Program-made: the position numbers and the translations under genes
Assembly: GCA_027021365.1 (NCBI GenBank)
Contig: JALUUM010000037.1
Span: 1-64,000 of the forward strand
From: Spirochaetales bacterium
Lineage (GTDB): Bacteria; Spirochaetota; Spirochaetia; SZUA-6
Length of the DNA: 64,000 bases
Reading direction: 5' to 3'
The notes under the pieces: model-generated
Seen by the model: only the letters and a program-made list of their open reading frames with translations
Told to the model about the DNA's origin: nothing
Databases searched by the model: none
Part shown: in pieces, positions 45,601 to 54,078 of the stretch
Position numbering within the stretch: the first letter of the stretch is position 1
Layout of the letters: every line of letters starts with the position of its first letter

Positions 45601-48600
45601 GTACCTGCAAGCCCTGCTATACCGGATACGTTACCCGTTGCATCAACGCCAATCATACCCGTTCCGTACTCTGCAAGCTCATCGTATATCTCGTAAATGA
45701 TATCGTACAATGCTGATTTTCTTTCATATATACTGTCTATCAAGTTGGTTGTGCTTGCCCATTTCTGCCTGAAGGCCTGGGCACTCTCCTTGAAGGATGC
45801 AATTGCCTGTTGCCTCCTTTCAAGCGAGAGGCTCTTCGACTTTGTAAATCCTGCAATCGGGATATTCCACCAGAGTTCAACACCCGTCTCTATAAATAGT
45901 CCGGAAGGCGAAACATCAGTGGGCGGATTGTAGGTTTCAGGCTGTTCACCACCAGTGCTTCCCACACTTATAAGAGCCTGTATAAGTTGGATTCTATCGT
46001 TATTCCAGCTGTTAAGTGTATTCTCGGTAAGTCCCTGCGCCTTGGTTTGAAGCTCCTGCCTTACCTCATTTTCAGATACCTGGCTTTGAATTATATTCAG
46101 GCTTTCATCGGCAAACTTGTAGTTCTTACCCTGGAATGCTACAAAGTCATTTATATAGTTACCCATCTCCGTATAGACAGTGCCATACCTTCTTGCAAGT
46201 TCCGAAAGGCTCTTATCAGACTGAAATAGAAGTTCATCCAGTTGCTGAAGCTTTGCATCTATCTTACCGGCCTCCTCCATAAAGGCATCCTGATACTTTG
46301 CAAAGTCCTCCCTTACACTTGTAAATCTGTCCTGCTGACTTTCAGCTTCAGCTTCATCAATCCTGAAGCCACTCTGCACTGTCTTTGAAACTCCCCCGAC
46401 ATTGACAGTTTTTTCATCTATTCCCTTAAATGGATTTCTTAAATTCCCAATATCCTGTACCGAGGGAAGATCCTCCACAAGAAGGTCTTCATACTGATCT
46501 ATCCTTGCCGCGATATCCTGCTGCAGTGATTCCAGATTTGAAATATCCCGGTTTATCCTGTTCATCAGTTGCTGAAGCCTTGTCCTTGCCTCGACAAGGT
46601 TTTGCTGGCCGGGTCCGTATATCCTTTCGTATATGACACGCAATCCCTGAGGCAGCCCCTCGGGCCCCCACCTGTTAAGCTCATTGTACTGAAAGGCAAC
46701 GGTAATTAACCCTCCCAGTATTCCGGACCGCTCTACAAGGGCAAGTCCTGCAGCCTCCCTCTGCGCCTCGTTCAAACGGGCAAGCTCCAATTTTGCATCA
46801 TTCATTGCCTCGGTAAGCTGATCCTTTGCCTCGTTCATGGCATCCGCCATGTTTCTCGCTTCCTCGATAATACCGTCGTACTTGGCATTTCTTCCCTTCC
46901 CACCATGAAATCCGTTCTCACCTACGGATATCCAGAGGCTTCCGTTAAATACCGTTACATAGCAGACTTTAACCCTAATGCTTCCCACTGCATAAATCAC
47001 GAATACTGGTGAACCTATAAGAGCACCTTCCAGGCTTGCGGCTGCTGAAAACAAGCCTTCCAGGAAATCACCCTCTGCAGCAACCTTAACATAGGCCCCC
47101 CATGTATCGGGATCGGGAACCTTGTAGTACCAGAACATACCGCTGTATGTGAGTGTTCCTGAAATTATCTTGTAATCTATACCCATACTTACAGAGGCTT
47201 CCAGCATGAATCCCGGAGGCCCTACAAAGAGGCTTCCAGATGAAACATCCTGGCCAAGAAGCGAAATATTGAATTCCCCTGAAACACCCCAGAGGTCCTT
47301 CGAATAGACATAGAATTCCAGGTTTCCCTGGCCCTCTATAATGGATACATAGTCCATATTGACAACCACGTTACCCTCGCCATAGGCAGGGTTCCACCCG
47401 ATTGCAAGGTATGCAGTTCCCTCTAAAAGCCCGTCCAGACACTCAACTTCTGCATCGAGGTTAAAGTAGTTTGCCGTAATTGTTACAAGCGCCCTTCCGC
47501 TTACAAAGTCCGGTGCCGATACATAGACACCTCCAAGTAGCATTATGGCAAAGGCACCCGGGTTCTCCGCACCGCCGGGCCGCTTGCTCGTAATCTCGTC
47601 GCTCAACTCGGGCCGTTCAAATCGTGCTATATGCCTTACAAGCTCTACATCCTCCTGTACCGGATTAATAAAGACACCGCCGCCAATCTCATTCAAGAAT
47701 ACACCTGGCCCAACTGCAACAGAGAGGCCTGAAGCCGCAATGAATATTCCCATAGTGGGGACACCGTTCTGGCTTCCTATCTTTCCGACGGCAACGGCAG
47801 AGATTTCATTGGGAAGGTCAACCTCTCCGGCAACCCTTAACAGCGCACTTTCATACTCTATATCTGCCCGTATATCCACGCCGGAGGTGGAGAGAGTTGC
47901 ATTACGCAAGACCATTCCGTAGGAACCATTCTGCAACTGATAAAAGGTAAGCTCATCAAAGCCGCCGTTCATTACGGGGTCATCGGAAGAGCCGACACTG
48001 ACAGATGCCCCCATAAAACGGAGATAACTCTTTACATCTACACTCTTCGTTGATTTCTGAGGTGCCCGGTTCTCACCCTCACCCGTGGTGGCATCGGCAT
48101 TGAATGTGAGAGTTGTGGGGCTTCCGCTCCAATCGACATCATCCACCTCGACATGTACCGCATCCACAACATCCAGCATACCACCCTGTATGGCATCAGA
48201 AAGGTTTGAAACCGAACCATCGAGCCCTATTGCAAGGTTTTCAAAATTGACCTGGCCTGAAACGCCGGAAAGATCAACAAGTATTCCACCTGTAAAGATT
48301 ATCCTGAAAGGATCAGGTGCAACGGCAAGCCCGTCTATCAGTATAGATAGCGCCGCAAGGTCGAGCCTCTTGTTGGAAATGAGTGTTGCATTCGTAGGCT
48401 GGTGCCATGTCACATCCCCATCCATCGAAATTGTAACACCACCCGTAAAGTCCTCATTGGCATTGAGCTCTCCAAAGGAAATCCTCTTTTCATCCTCAGA
48501 TGGTTGTGAACCATCCTGGTTCTTGAGATCGAGGTAAAAGTCGACGCCTATCTGTATTTCACTGTGATCCTTATCGAAATCACCCTCGTTGAATACCAGA

Positions 48601-51287
48601 TACAGTGCCAGGTAGGTAAGGTCAACCTGAGCTATTCCAAGGTCCCATTCAGTTTCGTCATTACCGCCAAGCCCGTGACCCTGGTTGTTCTTCTTAAGTT
48701 CATGAACCGGAACAACGTATCCCTCTGCATTGCCATCCTTGTCAAATTTAAACTCAAAATTTGTAGTACCAAGGGAATCAAGCGGATATGGCAGGTTCTT
48801 AAGTTCACCTGCCAGCTTCATCTTAAAGGAATCCCCCTCACTCTGAATCTTTATCTTATTAAGCGTGAGCGTATCGGGTATTATATCGAAACTCTTTTTG
48901 AATGTTATCGTGCCATCAACATCTCCGTCCGTGTAGAAGGTTAAACCCTTAAAGGTTGTTATCTCCTTCTTTGTCTTTGTGGTACCGCTCTTCTCGCTCA
49001 TCTTTATACCGCCGGAAAGGGTAATGTAGTACCTGTCATTTTCCTTGTCCTTTCCGACAACAATGGCCTGTTCTGCATCTACATCATGTATCCTGAACTC
49101 CATTCCAAAGGCATTAAAGACCTTGGCATCACTGTCACTAATAGATACCGCCTTGGCCTCTATCCCTTCTGTTTTAAGAATGAGATTCCCGACCTTAAAG
49201 AGCTCCATACCCAACTTGGGAATGTACAACTTTGTATCTATGCGGAGGTAATCGGTGGGCGGGCTGACCTGACCTGTAAATGATACCTTCTTCACCCTTA
49301 GATAGCCGTTACCTATTGTTGCAATAACTTCATCGCCTGTAACTTCTTTTTCTACAGTTCCTCCCCTTATCTTTGCCTTTGTGGGCTTGTCATCATCGTA
49401 CCTCACGACAAGCTCATTTACCGTTACATCACTCAAAACGGTAGGATTCCCGTTATCATCCTTTAGGGGGAATATTTTCATCTTTGCCGTACCGGTAAAG
49501 TGAAACTCCGTGTAATGTTCACCGCTTATTGCATTGGCAGTTCCATCCAAATCGGTAAGCTCGGCAACGTCCTTAACAAGAACGAGGGTCTGTGGAGGAA
49601 AGGGCGGGGTTGTAGATGAAACCGTATAGGTCTCCTCTGATGAAACCTGCACGGGATCTGTTATCTCCACTTTAACGGTATGGTCTCCCGGTGAATTCGT
49701 TGGCAGACTGCCGTTGATATCAAAACTCGTTGTCCCATCCACATTTACCGTAAAGCTTGGCTGAGTGCTCCATGAAGTATCATCATCAACCAGTACCTGC
49801 CCGCTCACCGTTCCCGAACCCGAGGCATTTATTGTAACCCTCGGATTTTCCACAACATCACCAACGTAGTACGGCGACGGAGGAAGCTCTATATTTACAC
49901 TGTTTATGCTGAAACTTGATGGAAGCCCCCCGCTAACAGTGACAGGTATGCTTATACTTCCCGTTACAGGATTCCCGTTATTATCCTGTCCCTGAAACTT
50001 GTATGTAACAGTGAAGGTGCCCTCTGTGCCTGTTCCAAGCGCTCTTGTCCTTGCTATGCTCTCAAGCTGCACATTCCTCTGTAAATGATAACTACCGCCC
50101 CCTGCGATACTTACAGAGAGATTTTCCGGCATTCCGTTGTCGGTTCCCCAGGAGGGATAATTCCTGTTCTCGGTTACGGAGGTAATCGTTACGTTACCGC
50201 CTGTCGCCCTTATCACAATATCAAGATTCTTTTCAGTCTCATTGGCAGTAAAGGAAAGTGATGCCGGCGAGGTACTTAGAGAAACAGAGGGAGATAGTAC
50301 ATTGATAGTTGCCGAGGCTTGCGCCGCCGATTGAGTCCAATCGCTCTTGTTGCCCGCCGCGTCGTATGCCCTTACCCTGAAACCGTATGTGTATCCGTTG
50401 TTTCCCGTAAACTGATAGCTTGTATCGGTTGTAAAGGTAAGAAGGTCCTGCCAGCTTCCATTATTTACACTGTACTGAACATCGTAGCCTATTATACTCC
50501 CGCCGGGAGTCGGGTCGGAACCGCTCCACTGAACGGTGAAGGTGTTTTGGGTAACTGTCCCTATCGGATTCATCGTTGCGGTGGGTGGGTCTGTATCCGA
50601 ATATGACCAGTCAGACACATTACCCAGAGTATCCCTTGCCCTGACCCGAAAGTTGTATGTCGAACTGTCGGGAGCCTGAAAGGTCCCTTGAGTATTTGTT
50701 GTTGCAGTCAGCCAGGAAGTCCATGTGCCAACATCGACGTTATAATACTGTACATCGTAGCTATCTACACCAATACCCGAATCTGTCCCTGACCATGATA
50801 CCGTATAGCTGTTGGTTGAATGTGAATACTGTGATGTTATTGAAACTGAAGGAGGTGAAAAATCTGTTGTTGCTCCGTCGGAATTGCCTGCATCTATTAG
50901 AAGAAGACCACCATCTCCGTATGCCTCTACTCTAACCCTGTAATTTGCCGCATTATCAAGTGTGATACCCGTAAAAGTAATAGAATAAGGAGGTGTACTA
51001 CCAGAATCTGGAACAGGTACATCTATAGTTTTTACATCCGAAAAATCACCGGGAGCTATTTCTTTTTGAAGTTTGCAACGAAAAAAGAAGGGTGATGACT
51101 TTTTTGCCCAATCAATATTATCCGTCCAGTGGGCGGAAAATGTATCCGACGACGACCACCAGTCCACATCATCAGTGCCCGTGCCGGAACCGTCATATAC
51201 ATATATTGTCTGGGAAAAGGCAAAAACTGAAAAAATCAGGAAAACAAAAACAAACAGGTATCTTGCAAGACTTTTTACAGCAGGCAT
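42651..51287 (-). CDS. Giant exported FN3/beta-rich/coiled-coil protein (2,878 aa)
   Basis: The signal peptide spans about residues 1-26. Regions in order: FN3-like domains (about 145-335, with Y-x-V-Q-Y and F-R-V-R-A-x-D strands); Ig-like beta domains (335-560); a long beta-rich region without recognised domain (about 560-1465), made of repeated amphipathic strands such as VEVDDVDWSGSPTTLTFNAD and GVYVSAPDFVSGRALVTITA; a helical coiled-coil region (about 1465-1875, EARNMADAMNEAKDQLTEAM); a Gly/Pro-rich stretch; a Gly/Ser linker (about 2120-2162); and four C-terminal FN3-like modules, each with an E-S-G-I signature (near residues 2280, 2430, 2535 and 2690). Only three cysteines were noticed. 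GAGGA precedes the ATG. First gene of a four-gene operon. Family unknown; a surface or periplasmic scaffold is the likely role. Confidence 0.8.
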   Translation of the reverse strand: MPAVKSLARYLFVFVFLIFSVFAFSQTIYVYDGSGTGTDDVDWWSSSDTFSAHWTDNIDWAKKSSPFFFRCKLQKEIAPGDFSDVKTIDVPVPDSGSTPPYSITFTGITLDNAANYRVRVEAYGDGGLLLIDAGNSDGATTDFSPPSVSITSQYSHSTNSYTVSWSGTDSGIGVDSYDVQYYNVDVGTWTSWLTATTNTQGTFQAPDSSTYNFRVRARDTLGNVSDWSYSDTDPPTATMNPIGTVTQNTFTVQWSGSDPTPGGSIIGYDVQYSVNNGSWQDLLTFTTDTSYQFTGNNGYTYGFRVRAYDAAGNKSDWTQSAAQASATINVLSPSVSLSTSPASLSFTANETEKNLDIVIRATGGNVTITSVTENRNYPSWGTDNGMPENLSVSIAGGGSYHLQRNVQLESIARTRALGTGTEGTFTVTYKFQGQDNNGNPVTGSISIPVTVSGGLPSSFSINSVNIELPPSPYYVGDVVENPRVTINASGSGTVSGQVLVDDDTSWSTQPSFTVNVDGTTSFDINGSLPTNSPGDHTVKVEITDPVQVSSEETYTVSSTTPPFPPQTLVLVKDVAELTDLDGTANAISGEHYTEFHFTGTAKMKIFPLKDDNGNPTVLSDVTVNELVVRYDDDKPTKAKIRGGTVEKEVTGDEVIATIGNGYLRVKKVSFTGQVSPPTDYLRIDTKLYIPKLGMELFKVGNLILKTEGIEAKAVSISDSDAKVFNAFGMEFRIHDVDAEQAIVVGKDKENDRYYITLSGGIKMSEKSGTTKTKKEITTFKGLTFYTDGDVDGTITFKKSFDIIPDTLTLNKIKIQSEGDSFKMKLAGELKNLPYPLDSLGTTNFEFKFDKDGNAEGYVVPVHELKKNNQGHGLGGNDETEWDLGIAQVDLTYLALYLVFNEGDFDKDHSEIQIGVDFYLDLKNQDGSQPSEDEKRISFGELNANEDFTGGVTISMDGDVTWHQPTNATLISNKRLDLAALSILIDGLAVAPDPFRIIFTGGILVDLSGVSGQVNFENLAIGLDGSVSNLSDAIQGGMLDVVDAVHVEVDDVDWSGSPTTLTFNADATTGEGENRAPQKSTKSVDVKSYLRFMGASVSVGSSDDPVMNGGFDELTFYQLQNGSYGMVLRNATLSTSGVDIRADIEYESALLRVAGEVDLPNEISAVAVGKIGSQNGVPTMGIFIAASGLSVAVGPGVFLNEIGGGVFINPVQEDVELVRHIARFERPELSDEITSKRPGGAENPGAFAIMLLGGVYVSAPDFVSGRALVTITANYFNLDAEVECLDGLLEGTAYLAIGWNPAYGEGNVVVNMDYVSIIEGQGNLEFYVYSKDLWGVSGEFNISLLGQDVSSGSLFVGPPGFMLEASVSMGIDYKIISGTLTYSGMFWYYKVPDPDTWGAYVKVAAEGDFLEGLFSAAASLEGALIGSPVFVIYAVGSIRVKVCYVTVFNGSLWISVGENGFHGGKGRNAKYDGIIEEARNMADAMNEAKDQLTEAMNDAKLELARLNEAQREAAGLALVERSGILGGLITVAFQYNELNRWGPEGLPQGLRVIYERIYGPGQQNLVEARTRLQQLMNRINRDISNLESLQQDIAARIDQYEDLLVEDLPSVQDIGNLRNPFKGIDEKTVNVGGVSKTVQSGFRIDEAEAESQQDRFTSVREDFAKYQDAFMEEAGKIDAKLQQLDELLFQSDKSLSELARRYGTVYTEMGNYINDFVAFQGKNYKFADESLNIIQSQVSENEVRQELQTKAQGLTENTLNSWNNDRIQLIQALISVGSTGGEQPETYNPPTDVSPSGLFIETGVELWWNIPIAGFTKSKSLSLERRQQAIASFKESAQAFRQKWASTTNLIDSIYERKSALYDIIYEIYDELAEYGTGMIGVDATGNVSGIAGLAGTGLSFRTGEVAGTVLRDGQTLPQGTKIPDTPTIGPLRPVAPVGPTGPGVPAVKGKQFGGKVMMNIEPYGDEGDKVSDKTGSKVPEASRLVFNGTGATGTIQVPSTPGITTPGVSGSSSGNTQGNFAGVAGIGATIKLEDSLLGLIGDARIIRDPYKLKQKKTPTIWIPITSYFAGKRAEIEPYLEVPSVESFSGTVTSRNEFTALLTASFSGSHPVGVVEYEYKVEPAGSSGGTSGGASGGGGSTSGSEGASQENTGTTGNTGGNSGSSGGIPGMLQFNLVSIPIFIPWFTLGDLTSLTEPFFPDINKAGDYYLYIKVRGAGGKSIVRRATVNLRYFNPATDNTPVSSSLDTSDKTPPSKPVVTLEGPFTYRTDKIYARWSSEDLESGIQSYQYAVGTYASKKGLVTGGANVAASGTVSGIAGTIGSGMQPGTLETLGGYTETAQSPQVPTDVLGWHNAGGRKEANIIGLNLEHGKSYVVSVKATNGVGKISIGTSDPILVDTTAPVGLSINSLTQVKADNHGNSISFRFTPATDPESGIASHSFAVGTSEGADDLVEWRETTANKATVVNIPLPQGSDVYVTVKAENGAGLETRVSRSISLSYSDSTPPQQPVPVSISGNFTSDTSKLSLGWNRVEDPESGIVEYSYGIGTTPYYPDVLPWSSVVLKEKPYILGQGTEGTVELGKQRSGPIGSRSESGFVGGAGNLAGSGATPKKKVAGTVASLDYSVDLDTLHLSGGTTYYILVKAKNGAGLESTGASTPVVVDTTPPVDTSLTAPEYSTSRDYLEVTIRARDNESGIKAYRFAVWDVEETSYNENTGGDNNFAIPVSGGFTAPGVFGGSQEIQGMEVPSEIVPQAKEQGGQAPGGGKFQTPKAGEMPPWVQDVDVWGPPWFESDWQEVSSGALPEDINLTVRITGFPKGLGAFLGGHSLRYGKKYRVKVWVKNGAGLEKAVGTVTINIVRELPGKKGGSSNNVPQKSNRL

Positions 51288-51317
51288 GGCACTTCCTCTT
51301 TTTTATTGATATATGAT

Positions 51318-51326
51318 ACTATATCA
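51318..51326 (-). promoter_or_regulatory. Extended -10 promoter element of the giant-protein operon
   Basis: Minus strand TGATATAGT fits TGN plus TATAAT; the -35 region (TTTTAA, 17 nt upstream) is weak, as is common for extended -10 promoters. It lies about 30 nt before the start codon. Confidence 0.5.
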
Positions 51327-51401
51327 CAAATGAATTCCATTTAAAATAGTTTTTTATTTTTTTTACAAGGCACTCTTTGAATAAAAAATAGCGGGAGTGG
51401 C

Positions 51402-51427
51402 AAATGCTAATATGTCTATTAGCATTT
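51402..51427. repeat. Perfect inverted repeat between divergent operons
   Basis: AAATGCTAATA and TATTAGCATTT flank a TGTC loop (11-bp arms). It lies upstream of the giant-protein operon promoter in the 340-nt gap shared with the divergent LacI gene. No T-run makes it a terminator, so it may be a regulator-binding site. Between this element and 51592 the gap is AT-rich and I see no other element. Confidence 0.6.
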
Positions 51428-51592
51428 CCCGGAAAACAAAAGACTTTCGAAAAAAATATATGAAAAATATAATCTCTTTAATCCATAAGAAATATTTATC
51501 AAAATTCATTCATTTTTAGTATTGAAAGCGGAACTCATTGCCCTTTCGTAAATATAAATAGCAAAATTAAACTACAAAAATCTTGGAAACTA

Positions 51593-51620
51593 TTGACAAA
51601 ATAAAATGTATACGTATACT
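51593..51620 (+). promoter_or_regulatory. Promoter of the second LacI gene with embedded operator
   Basis: TTGACA (51593-51598), 16-nt spacer, TATACT (51615-51620). A perfect palindrome GTATACGTATAC (51608-51619) covers the spacer end and the -10. The same sequence recurs upstream of the binding-protein gene, so the encoded LacI protein probably represses its own gene. The -10 ends 7 nt before the ATG, predicting a leaderless mRNA. Confidence 0.75.
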
Positions 51621-51627
51621 TTTATTT

Positions 51628-52632
51628 ATGGTAAATCAGCGTGATGTAGCAAAAAGAGCAGGTGTTTCAAGTGCTTCCGTTTCAAGATATATAAATAACC
51701 CGGCATCCATTAGTCTCAAAACTGCAAATAAAATAAAGAATGCCATTAAGGAGTTAGGATACAGGCCTAACTTTACAGCTAAAAGCTTGAAAACCGGAAA
51801 ATTCCAGCGTGTGGGTATAATATCTGCAGCCAAAGGTCCGTTTTACTGGGAAGTACTTGATTCGATAGAAGAATCGCTTTTTGAATCAGGATATTTTATC
51901 AATGTTTCAATTACGAGAAAATCCGAATTTTCAAAGATGAAAACATTACAACTTGTCAAGAACAGACAAGTTGACGGGGTAATCATATTCCCTCTTTTAA
52001 ATCAAAACGATGATGAAATTGTGAAATACTTAAAAGATATGGGAGATAAATTTGTTGTACTTGATAGGCCCTATGAGGACGAGTCTATTTGTCAGGTTTC
52101 CATAGACAATTATGAAGCGGGAAAAACAGCTGCACGAACATTTCTGGATCGTGGCCATAGGGATTTTCTTTTCATCTGGGGAGTGAAAGATGTTGTTTCT
52201 GCTCATGAGCGTTTCAGAGGATTTCAGGATGAACTCAAAACAGCAGGTATTATTTTAAACGAAGAAATGCAGATAGACGGGGAATTCAGCGCAAAAAAAA
52301 CATATGAAATTACAAAAAAAATCTTACCTAAGCTTCCAAAGTTTACGGCTGTTTTCGCATCAAACGATCAATCAGCGATCGGTTTTATGAAAGCAGCATA
52401 TGAAAATGGTTTAATAACCCCAAATGATTATTCAATAATCGGTTTTGATGACATGGAATTTGCCCCTTACGTCACTCCTTCTTTGACCACTTTCAGGCAA
52501 CCGGTTCAAACAATGGGAAAGATTGCTGCAGAAATGTTGATTTCACAAATAGAGGGAAGGGAAATACGAGATACAAGAGTATTATTAAAAGCCCGGCTTT
52601 TAATAAGGGATTCAATAAAGGCAATTTTTTAA
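51628..52632 (+). CDS. LacI family transcriptional regulator of the beta-glucoside operon
   Basis: A 334-residue LacI/GalR repressor. The helix-turn-helix reads QRDVAKRAGVSSASVSRYIN, with the hinge segment FTAKSLKTGKFQRVGII, and the effector domain includes YSIIGFDDMEFAPYVTPSL. The frame is open 15 codons upstream, but that stretch contains the promoter, and family sequence begins at the ATG at 51628. No Shine-Dalgarno sequence precedes it. It is divergent from the giant-protein operon and upstream of a sugar importer and GH1 gene. Its operators are the matching palindromes at 51608 and 52643. Confidence 0.93.
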   Translation: MVNQRDVAKRAGVSSASVSRYINNPASISLKTANKIKNAIKELGYRPNFTAKSLKTGKFQRVGIISAAKGPFYWEVLDSIEESLFESGYFINVSITRKSEFSKMKTLQLVKNRQVDGVIIFPLLNQNDDEIVKYLKDMGDKFVVLDRPYEDESICQVSIDNYEAGKTAARTFLDRGHRDFLFIWGVKDVVSAHERFRGFQDELKTAGIILNEEMQIDGEFSAKKTYEITKKILPKLPKFTAVFASNDQSAIGFMKAAYENGLITPNDYSIIGFDDMEFAPYVTPSLTTFRQPVQTMGKIAAEMLISQIEGREIRDTRVLLKARLLIRDSIKAIF

Positions 52633-52669
52633 TCTAATTGATGTATACGTATACATCAATTAGATTAAA
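52628..52669. repeat. 42-bp perfect palindrome containing a LacI operator
   Basis: The sequence is a perfect 42-bp palindrome centred between 52648 and 52649, with the core TGTATACGTATACA shared with the LacI gene promoter. The left arm begins in the last bases of the LacI gene including its TAA. Flanks are AT-only with no GC-rich stem, so it is a poor terminator. Confidence 0.95.
52638..52666 (+). promoter_or_regulatory. Promoter of the beta-glucoside transport operon inside the palindrome
   Basis: TTGATG (52638-52643), 17-nt spacer, TAGATT (52661-52666). The operator core lies between -35 and -10, a position that lets a bound LacI protein block RNA polymerase directly. The predicted leader to the ATG at 52716 is about 43 nt. 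Confidence 0.6.
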
Positions 52670-52715
52670 TCCGATGTTATCGGATATAAAAACTTTTATA
52701 TTAAGGAGTTTTAAA

Positions 52716-54008
52716 ATGAAAAAGATTGTGGGAGTAACTTTACTTTTTCTAACGGTTTTCTGTATGAATCTTTTTGCTGCCGGGAAACAAGAGGAAAAAA
52801 CCTACAATCCAAATTCACCTGTAACTCTTACCTTGGGAGGTTACGGTGATTTGGAAACAGCTTATAAGGCTGTTGTTGAATCAGAGGATTTCAAGTCGAA
52901 ATACCCCAATATAAAACTGAAATTTGTAATGAACGACTTTGCCGCCCACCACGACAGACTTACGACAGCCATCGCTGCCGGAAAAGGAGCCTTCGAGATA
53001 GAAGCCCTTGAAGTTGGTTATATTGCAAAATTCGTTGCTGAAGGCGGTCTTACAAATCTTGCAAAATCACCATTTAATGCAAAGAAATATATTAACGATA
53101 TTGTTAAATTTGCCGTTTCAAATGCAACAACCAAAGACGGAAAGATAATAGCAATTCCTGTCGATATTGCTCCGGCCGTAATGTTTTATAGGAAGAGTCT
53201 TGCAGAGAAAGCAGGCATTGATCTTTCAGATGTCAAATCCTGGGATGAGTATATAGAAAAAGGGAGAAAATTAACTACTGATAAAGACGGAGACGGAAAG
53301 ATTGATCAATTTGCATTGGCAAGTCCGGAAGCTGTGTGGGAGATTCCTCTTAATGGAGGTAAAGGGGGTTGGTTTGATAAGAATGGTAATGCGCTTGAAC
53401 CCAAAGAAAGATTCATAGCCGTTTTGAAACTCGTGAAAAAGATAAGGGAAGCAGGTATTGATGCAGATTTGGAAGCATGGTCACAGTCGTGGCTTGCATC
53501 ATTTAAGACTGGCTTAGTTGCAACACATTTTTCAGGTGCATGGTGGGGAGGTGCACTAAGAACATGGGTAGCCCCAAAATTAAAGGGAGACTGGAGAGTT
53601 GCATATCCACCAGGAAAGGCTTTAGCCTCTATAGGTGGTTCTTATTTATCTATCCCCGAACAGATTCCTTATGAAAAGAAGCTTCCTGCCTGGGAGGTTG
53701 TTAAGTACCTGACTACAAATCCCAAGGCTCAGTTAATAACCTTTAAAACCATCGATGCATTTCCGAGTTTAACAACAGTATTTAATGATCCTATAATGGA
53801 CGAACCTGTACCTTACTTTGGAAATCAAAAAGTCAGAAAGTTGTATGGTGAAATTGCAATGAAAATCCCCGAAAACAAGGTCAGCAAGTACGATGTTATT
53901 GCCAGAGATATCTGGATTACTGCAGTAACTAATGTAATCATTGGAAAATCTTCTGTTGAAGACGCATATGATAAGGCAAAGCAACAGATTGAGAATAGAA
54001 TACAGTAA
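52716..54008 (+). CDS. Sugar ABC transporter substrate-binding protein
   Basis: A 430-residue family-1 solute-binding protein. The leader MKKIVGVTLLFLTVFCMNLF is followed by AAGKQEEKTYN, again the spirochaete-like form with A-A-G-K at the processing site. A Cys in the leader (VFCMN) is a possible but atypical lipidation site. Inside are LTLGGYGDLETAYK, IPVDIAPAVMFYRKSLAEKA and FSGAWWGGALRTW. The ATG at 52716 has AAGGAG at good spacing; a longer frame starts inside the operator and is rejected. Probable ligand: a beta-glucoside such as cellobiose, inferred from the GH1 gene in the operon. Confidence 0.92.
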   Translation: MKKIVGVTLLFLTVFCMNLFAAGKQEEKTYNPNSPVTLTLGGYGDLETAYKAVVESEDFKSKYPNIKLKFVMNDFAAHHDRLTTAIAAGKGAFEIEALEVGYIAKFVAEGGLTNLAKSPFNAKKYINDIVKFAVSNATTKDGKIIAIPVDIAPAVMFYRKSLAEKAGIDLSDVKSWDEYIEKGRKLTTDKDGDGKIDQFALASPEAVWEIPLNGGKGGWFDKNGNALEPKERFIAVLKLVKKIREAGIDADLEAWSQSWLASFKTGLVATHFSGAWWGGALRTWVAPKLKGDWRVAYPPGKALASIGGSYLSIPEQIPYEKKLPAWEVVKYLTTNPKAQLITFKTIDAFPSLTTVFNDPIMDEPVPYFGNQKVRKLYGEIAMKIPENKVSKYDVIARDIWITAVTNVIIGKSSVEDAYDKAKQQIENRIQ

Positions 54009-54033
54009 TTCATTTTTATTTATCAAATAAAAA

Positions 54034-54065
54034 GAAATGTAGGGCTTTTTTAAGCCCTACATTTC
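54034..54065 (+). other. Intercistronic hairpin after the binding-protein gene
   Basis: A perfect 14-bp stem (GAAATGTAGGGCTT and its complement) closes a TTTT loop. It lies 25 nt after the stop and directly before the permease ribosome binding site, with no T-run after it. Its place matches that of the hairpin in the alpha-glucan operon. Confidence 0.75.
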
Positions 54066-54078
54066 TAAGGGAAAAAAT

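Noticed and set aside
47545..48944. Several plus-strand open frames of 125-150 codons inside the giant gene
   Set aside because: They lie antisense to a continuous 2,878-codon frame and have no ribosome binding sites or family resemblance.
52628..52669. Intrinsic terminator of the LacI gene
   Set aside because: The stem is almost wholly A/T and no T-run follows as a separate tract; operator core and promoter explain it better.
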